Assembly (NCBI GenBank): GCA_963770915.1
Contig: CAVYRG010000001.1
Location: forward strand, 3,348,001 to 3,412,000
DNA: 64,000 nucleotides
Reading direction: 5' to 3'
From: PALSA-270 sp963770915
GTDB lineage: Bacteria; Acidobacteriota; Terriglobia; Terriglobales; Acidobacteriaceae
The position numbers and the translations under genes were made by a program. Below, in pieces: positions 61,550 to 64,000 of the stretch; the stretch's first letter is position 1; each line of letters opens with the position of its first letter. Below the pieces are notes generated by a model, which ran no database searches, had not been told where the DNA came from, and saw only the letters and a list, made by a program, of their open reading frames with translations.

Positions 61550-62623
61550 TCAAACCGCCGCGATTGCTCCCGCAGCCCCGATCTCGCCCGCCGAAGCGGC
61601 CGCTCCGCCTTCCACGGCCGCGCCAGCGGGTTGTGGCGGCCTTGATTCAGCCAGAGTCTCGCCTCCTGCTCCGTCACCGCCCTCCCGGGAGCCGGCTCCG
61701 CCCGGCCCGCCACCGGAAAGCGGGCCGGGGTCAGGTATTGATTGGGGAGGACCGGACGAGGAGGCTTGTGAGGATGTGCTCGGACTGAATGCCGTTCTGG
61801 CAGCCCGGTTTACAACAGCTGCCAAGGCAAAAACTGTATTGCCTACATCACCGCGCACCATCCGGCTGGCCACAAACGGGATCAACGCAATGGCGATGGC
61901 GAACAAAACGCTGACTGCACCCAAGAGGACCATCTGGCTGGATCCAACGAAGGCGTTGAGAACACCATTTCCTCCCAGCACTGCAGCGATGCTGTTCATC
62001 TGCAACGCAGTAATCAGGACCTGGAGGATCGCGTACAGCAAGCCCCAACTCTGAAAGATCATCAAATTTACAAAATAGGTCCGCGCGAGCTGTCCCATCG
62101 CTCGGCTAGGCCAAAGAGCCAGCACGAGGGGCCCAGCCAGGTAGAGGATGGATCCGTATAAGGCGTAAGCAAGCGTGAATAACGTGTAGCTGACTGGCAG
62201 GATGACCAGCCCGACGAGTATCAGGAGAACATCGAGAAGTCCCGAGATAGCTCCCGTGACAAGCGTCCAAAAGCTGGATAGCCCCTGCTGACCGACATAA
62301 GCACTGAGGGCGTTCAGCCAATTCTGAATCACGTCACCGATTCCATTCGTGTTGTAGATGAAATCGGCCACGCTGTTGAACATCGCGTTCACGGAGCGAA
62401 AGGCCTGCTGATAATTGAGAAACACAATGCCGAGAACCAGATACTTGATCCCCGCAATCCCAAGCGCCCGTACATCGCCTCCGTTGCTGTATGCCTCATA
62501 CACGGCGTAAAGCAAACTCAGGATCAGGATTACTCCCGCCAATTGCAGCACCGGCCCGGTCACGTTCTGGTCGATTCCGTTCAACGCCGTTTGAAGAACC
62601 TGCTCGAAATAAAAACTAGGCAT
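61550..62623 (-). CDS. TrbL/VirB6-like conjugal transfer membrane protein
   Basis: About 357 residues from the ATG at 62623 (GGGAG upstream); a GTG at 62632 is also in frame. There are about six or seven membrane helices: LQLAGVILILSLLYAVYEAY, GIKYLVLGIVFLNYQQAF, VLLILVGLVILPVSYTLFTL, AYALYGSILYLAGPLVLALW, and MVLLGAVSVLFAIAIALIPF near the end. A Gly/Ala/Pro/Ser-rich disordered tail of about 80 residues follows. TrbL/VirB6 proteins form the inner-membrane pore of the secretion channel. Confidence 0.8.
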   Translation of the reverse strand: MPSFYFEQVLQTALNGIDQNVTGPVLQLAGVILILSLLYAVYEAYSNGGDVRALGIAGIKYLVLGIVFLNYQQAFRSVNAMFNSVADFIYNTNGIGDVIQNWLNALSAYVGQQGLSSFWTLVTGAISGLLDVLLILVGLVILPVSYTLFTLAYALYGSILYLAGPLVLALWPSRAMGQLARTYFVNLMIFQSWGLLYAILQVLITALQMNSIAAVLGGNGVLNAFVGSSQMVLLGAVSVLFAIAIALIPFVASRMVRGDVGNTVFALAAVVNRAARTAFSPSTSSQASSSGPPQSIPDPGPLSGGGPGGAGSREGGDGAGGETLAESRPPQPAGAAVEGGAAASAGEIGAAGAIAAV

Positions 62624-62642
62624 AAAACTCACTCCCGCATTC

Positions 62643-63458
62643 TCAGTTGTGCTGCAGCAGGTTCATCAATTGCTGGCGAAGGTTGGCCGTGTTGGTCGCG
62701 CCCATCTTGATGTCTGCGCTTGAATTCGCAAGATCAATCGCCCTCAGTCGCATCAAATCAGCGGTCGCCGCCTGTGTATATGCATTGGCCCGTACCAGCC
62801 ACGCGTCGGCTTGTGCCTCTATGATTGCGGCGCTTCCGGGTGCGGCATTCTGGATGCTCTGATTGATCTGACTCGCGGCCTGAAGTTCAAGATCTGAGAG
62901 GGCATCAATCTCAATCGCTCGTTTCATTGCGGCCTGAGCAGCCGCATCGGTCATGTCGACCATGTCGCGTACCTGCTGCGATGCATCAGTCGTTGCTGGA
63001 ACCGAGCCATAAAGTGCCGTGTAGTTAGCGGAGGTCTGCCCGATCAGGTTTGCATTCCGCGACAGAAGATTTGTCTCCAACTGCTGGGCGTTTGGCAGAG
63101 TCGCGCTGTTGACTTGGATGTTCGTCAAGGTCTGGATCTGGTTGAAGATGCCTTGCAAGCTCCCGACGAGCGAGCGTGCCTGGTTGATCAGGTTTTGCGG
63201 CCAGACGACGTTTTGTTCGAACTGCTGAATGCTTTGGTCGATTCCGAGAATTTGGTTGAGCCCACCGCCAATGACACTCTGCAAGGCGCTTGAAATACTC
63301 GACAGGCCCGCGGCGAGAATCGCGCAGCAAGGGCTGAACTGGCCTTCCGCCGGCCATGGCGCCGCGATGGTCAAAATGAGGCTTAACAGGATCACGCGAA
63401 GCTTGTGACCCTTGATCCAAGAAGCGCCTTTCCTAAAGAGTTCTCGGGCTGGTCTCAT
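62643..63458 (-). CDS. TrbJ/VirB5-like conjugal transfer protein
   Basis: A 271-residue exported protein, with AGGAGG upstream. The signal segment is KLRVILLSLILTIAAPWPAE. A helical body follows with SSISSALQSVIGGGLNQILG, NVVWPQNLINQARSLVGSLQ and SQQVRDMVDMTDAAAQAAMK, ending LRQQLMNLLQHN. TrbJ/VirB5 proteins are periplasmic pilus-tip or assembly factors. The next gene encodes a related protein with the same ending. Confidence 0.78.
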   Translation of the reverse strand: MRPARELFRKGASWIKGHKLRVILLSLILTIAAPWPAEGQFSPCCAILAAGLSSISSALQSVIGGGLNQILGIDQSIQQFEQNVVWPQNLINQARSLVGSLQGIFNQIQTLTNIQVNSATLPNAQQLETNLLSRNANLIGQTSANYTALYGSVPATTDASQQVRDMVDMTDAAAQAAMKRAIEIDALSDLELQAASQINQSIQNAAPGSAAIIEAQADAWLVRANAYTQAATADLMRLRAIDLANSSADIKMGATNTANLRQQLMNLLQHN

Positions 63459-63474
63459 ACCATCCTCCTGAGCA

Positions 63475-64000
63475 TCAGTTGTGCTGAAGAAGGTTCATAA
63501 TTACGTCACGCAATTGGGTGCTAAATGCCGCCCCGCGCTTGCGGAATCCGTTCTGGTGTGCGATGTGTGCGGCCTCCTGGCGCAATTCGGCCGCCAGCAT
63601 CTTTTGAGTCAACGCCTGACTCCGGATGCTAGAGGCGACCGCGCTTGCGGTGAGAAACGGGGCGGATCCCGGCGCGGCTTGGCTGGCGGAAGTTTCGATG
63701 GAATCGGCCGCCTGGAGTTCAAGGTCTGTCGCAGAATCCGATACTTTGAGCGTCTTCAGACTGTCGAGTGTCAGGGCATCATCCATATCGGACATGTCAC
63801 GATCCGACTGGCTTGCATCTGTCGACAAAGGAGTCGCTCCATAGGTGCTGCCAAAGGCTTGGGTGAGTGCGTTAAAGTTGTTCACCTGATGGTCGCGGAT
63901 TGCGTTTTCGAGCGACTGTGGCGTGGCTAATGTGGCGCTGTGCAGGTCAATGTTGAGAATGCTCGCCATCAACGTGCGGTATTGGTTAATCATCTGAACG
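63475..64000 (-). CDS. Second TrbJ/VirB5-like protein, C-terminal part only
   Basis: The frame is open to the window edge, with its 5' part outside. About 174 residues are visible: VQMINQYRTLMASILNIDLH, STDASQSDRDMSDMDDALTL, SDSATDLELQAADSIETSAS, and the ending LRDVIMNLLQHN. INQYRTL...LATPQSLE aligns with INQARSL...LPNAQQLE of the next gene, and the endings are nearly the same, so it is a tandem paralogue. The Met at 63993 is internal. It stops 16 bases before the next start. Confidence 0.72.
   Translation of the reverse strand, partial: VQMINQYRTLMASILNIDLHSATLATPQSLENAIRDHQVNNFNALTQAFGSTYGATPLSTDASQSDRDMSDMDDALTLDSLKTLKVSDSATDLELQAADSIETSASQAAPGSAPFLTASAVASSIRSQALTQKMLAAELRQEAAHIAHQNGFRKRGAAFSTQLRDVIMNLLQHN

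Noticed and set aside
1..64000. CRISPR arrays, rRNA, intact insertion sequences
   Set aside because: No regularly spaced repeats, rRNA-like segments or transposase-like frames were seen on reading both strands. Element attachment repeats could not be identified by eye.

Overview
The window looks like a chromosome segment of an Acidobacteriota (Terriglobia-like) bacterium carrying a large part of an integrative conjugative element (ICE). This assignment is inference. It rests on moderately high GC, Shine-Dalgarno-led genes, and the C-terminal remnant of a TonB-dependent receptor with the aromatic tail typical of the large acidobacterial receptor family (21.8-22.1 kb). I see no rRNA, tRNA, CRISPR array or intact insertion sequence.

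Layout. (1) 0-4.3 kb, minus strand: a compact DNA-repair/nuclease cassette of zinc-ribbon protein, PGN_0703-like endonuclease, HExxH protein, DNA polymerase IV, a small protein, and HNH nuclease. Several of these genes carry single-base frameshifts. It is divergent from an intact SRAP (YedK/HMCES) gene. (2) 5.2-21.5 kb, chromosome-like and mostly plus strand, with intact reading frames: a PAS/GAF sensor without an output domain, an HTH protein, a DHFR-like reductase, a DUF1697 protein, a hibernation factor, two MscS channels, a CPA-type antiporter, a GH15 glycosidase, an ABM monooxygenase, a small classical C2H2 zinc-finger protein, and a 928-residue AAA ATPase in an operon with an MscS channel. 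(3) 21.8-25.1 kb, a boundary zone: the TonB-receptor remnant, a frameshifted nuclease-like gene, a Hanks-type kinase with a zinc ribbon, and exonuclease III. (4) 25.2-64 kb, the mobile element. Its backbone is on the minus strand.

Element modules. DNA metabolism: DUF932 protein, helicase, adenine methyltransferase, Rad52-like annealing protein, SSB, archaeo-eukaryotic primase, and a free-standing TSCPD domain resembling the C-terminus of B12-dependent ribonucleotide reductase. PRTRC cassette: proteins E, C, F, B and ThiF. Conjugation: coupling protein, replication-relaxation protein, and VirB9/TrbG-, VirB8/TrbF-, TrbL- and TrbJ-like proteins. The relaxase, VirB4, VirB10 and VirB11 are not in view and probably lie beyond 64 kb. 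Plus-strand cargo interrupts the backbone: MerR-methyltransferase-ChrA between PRTRC F and C, a glycosylase-like gene, and a peptidase/epimerase pair.

The most striking gene is at 56890-59724. It encodes a 944-residue protein inside the transfer region with the motif series of the eukaryotic-type (QDE-1/RDR) RNA-dependent RNA polymerase superfamily, including a GGDxDxD catalytic loop in which the usual glycine of DxDGD is phenylalanine. A perfect 13-bp-stem terminator follows it.

Apparent single-base indels cluster in 0-4.3 kb and 22-32 kb and are absent elsewhere. They may be sequencing errors at homopolymers or real decay, and read mapping would decide.
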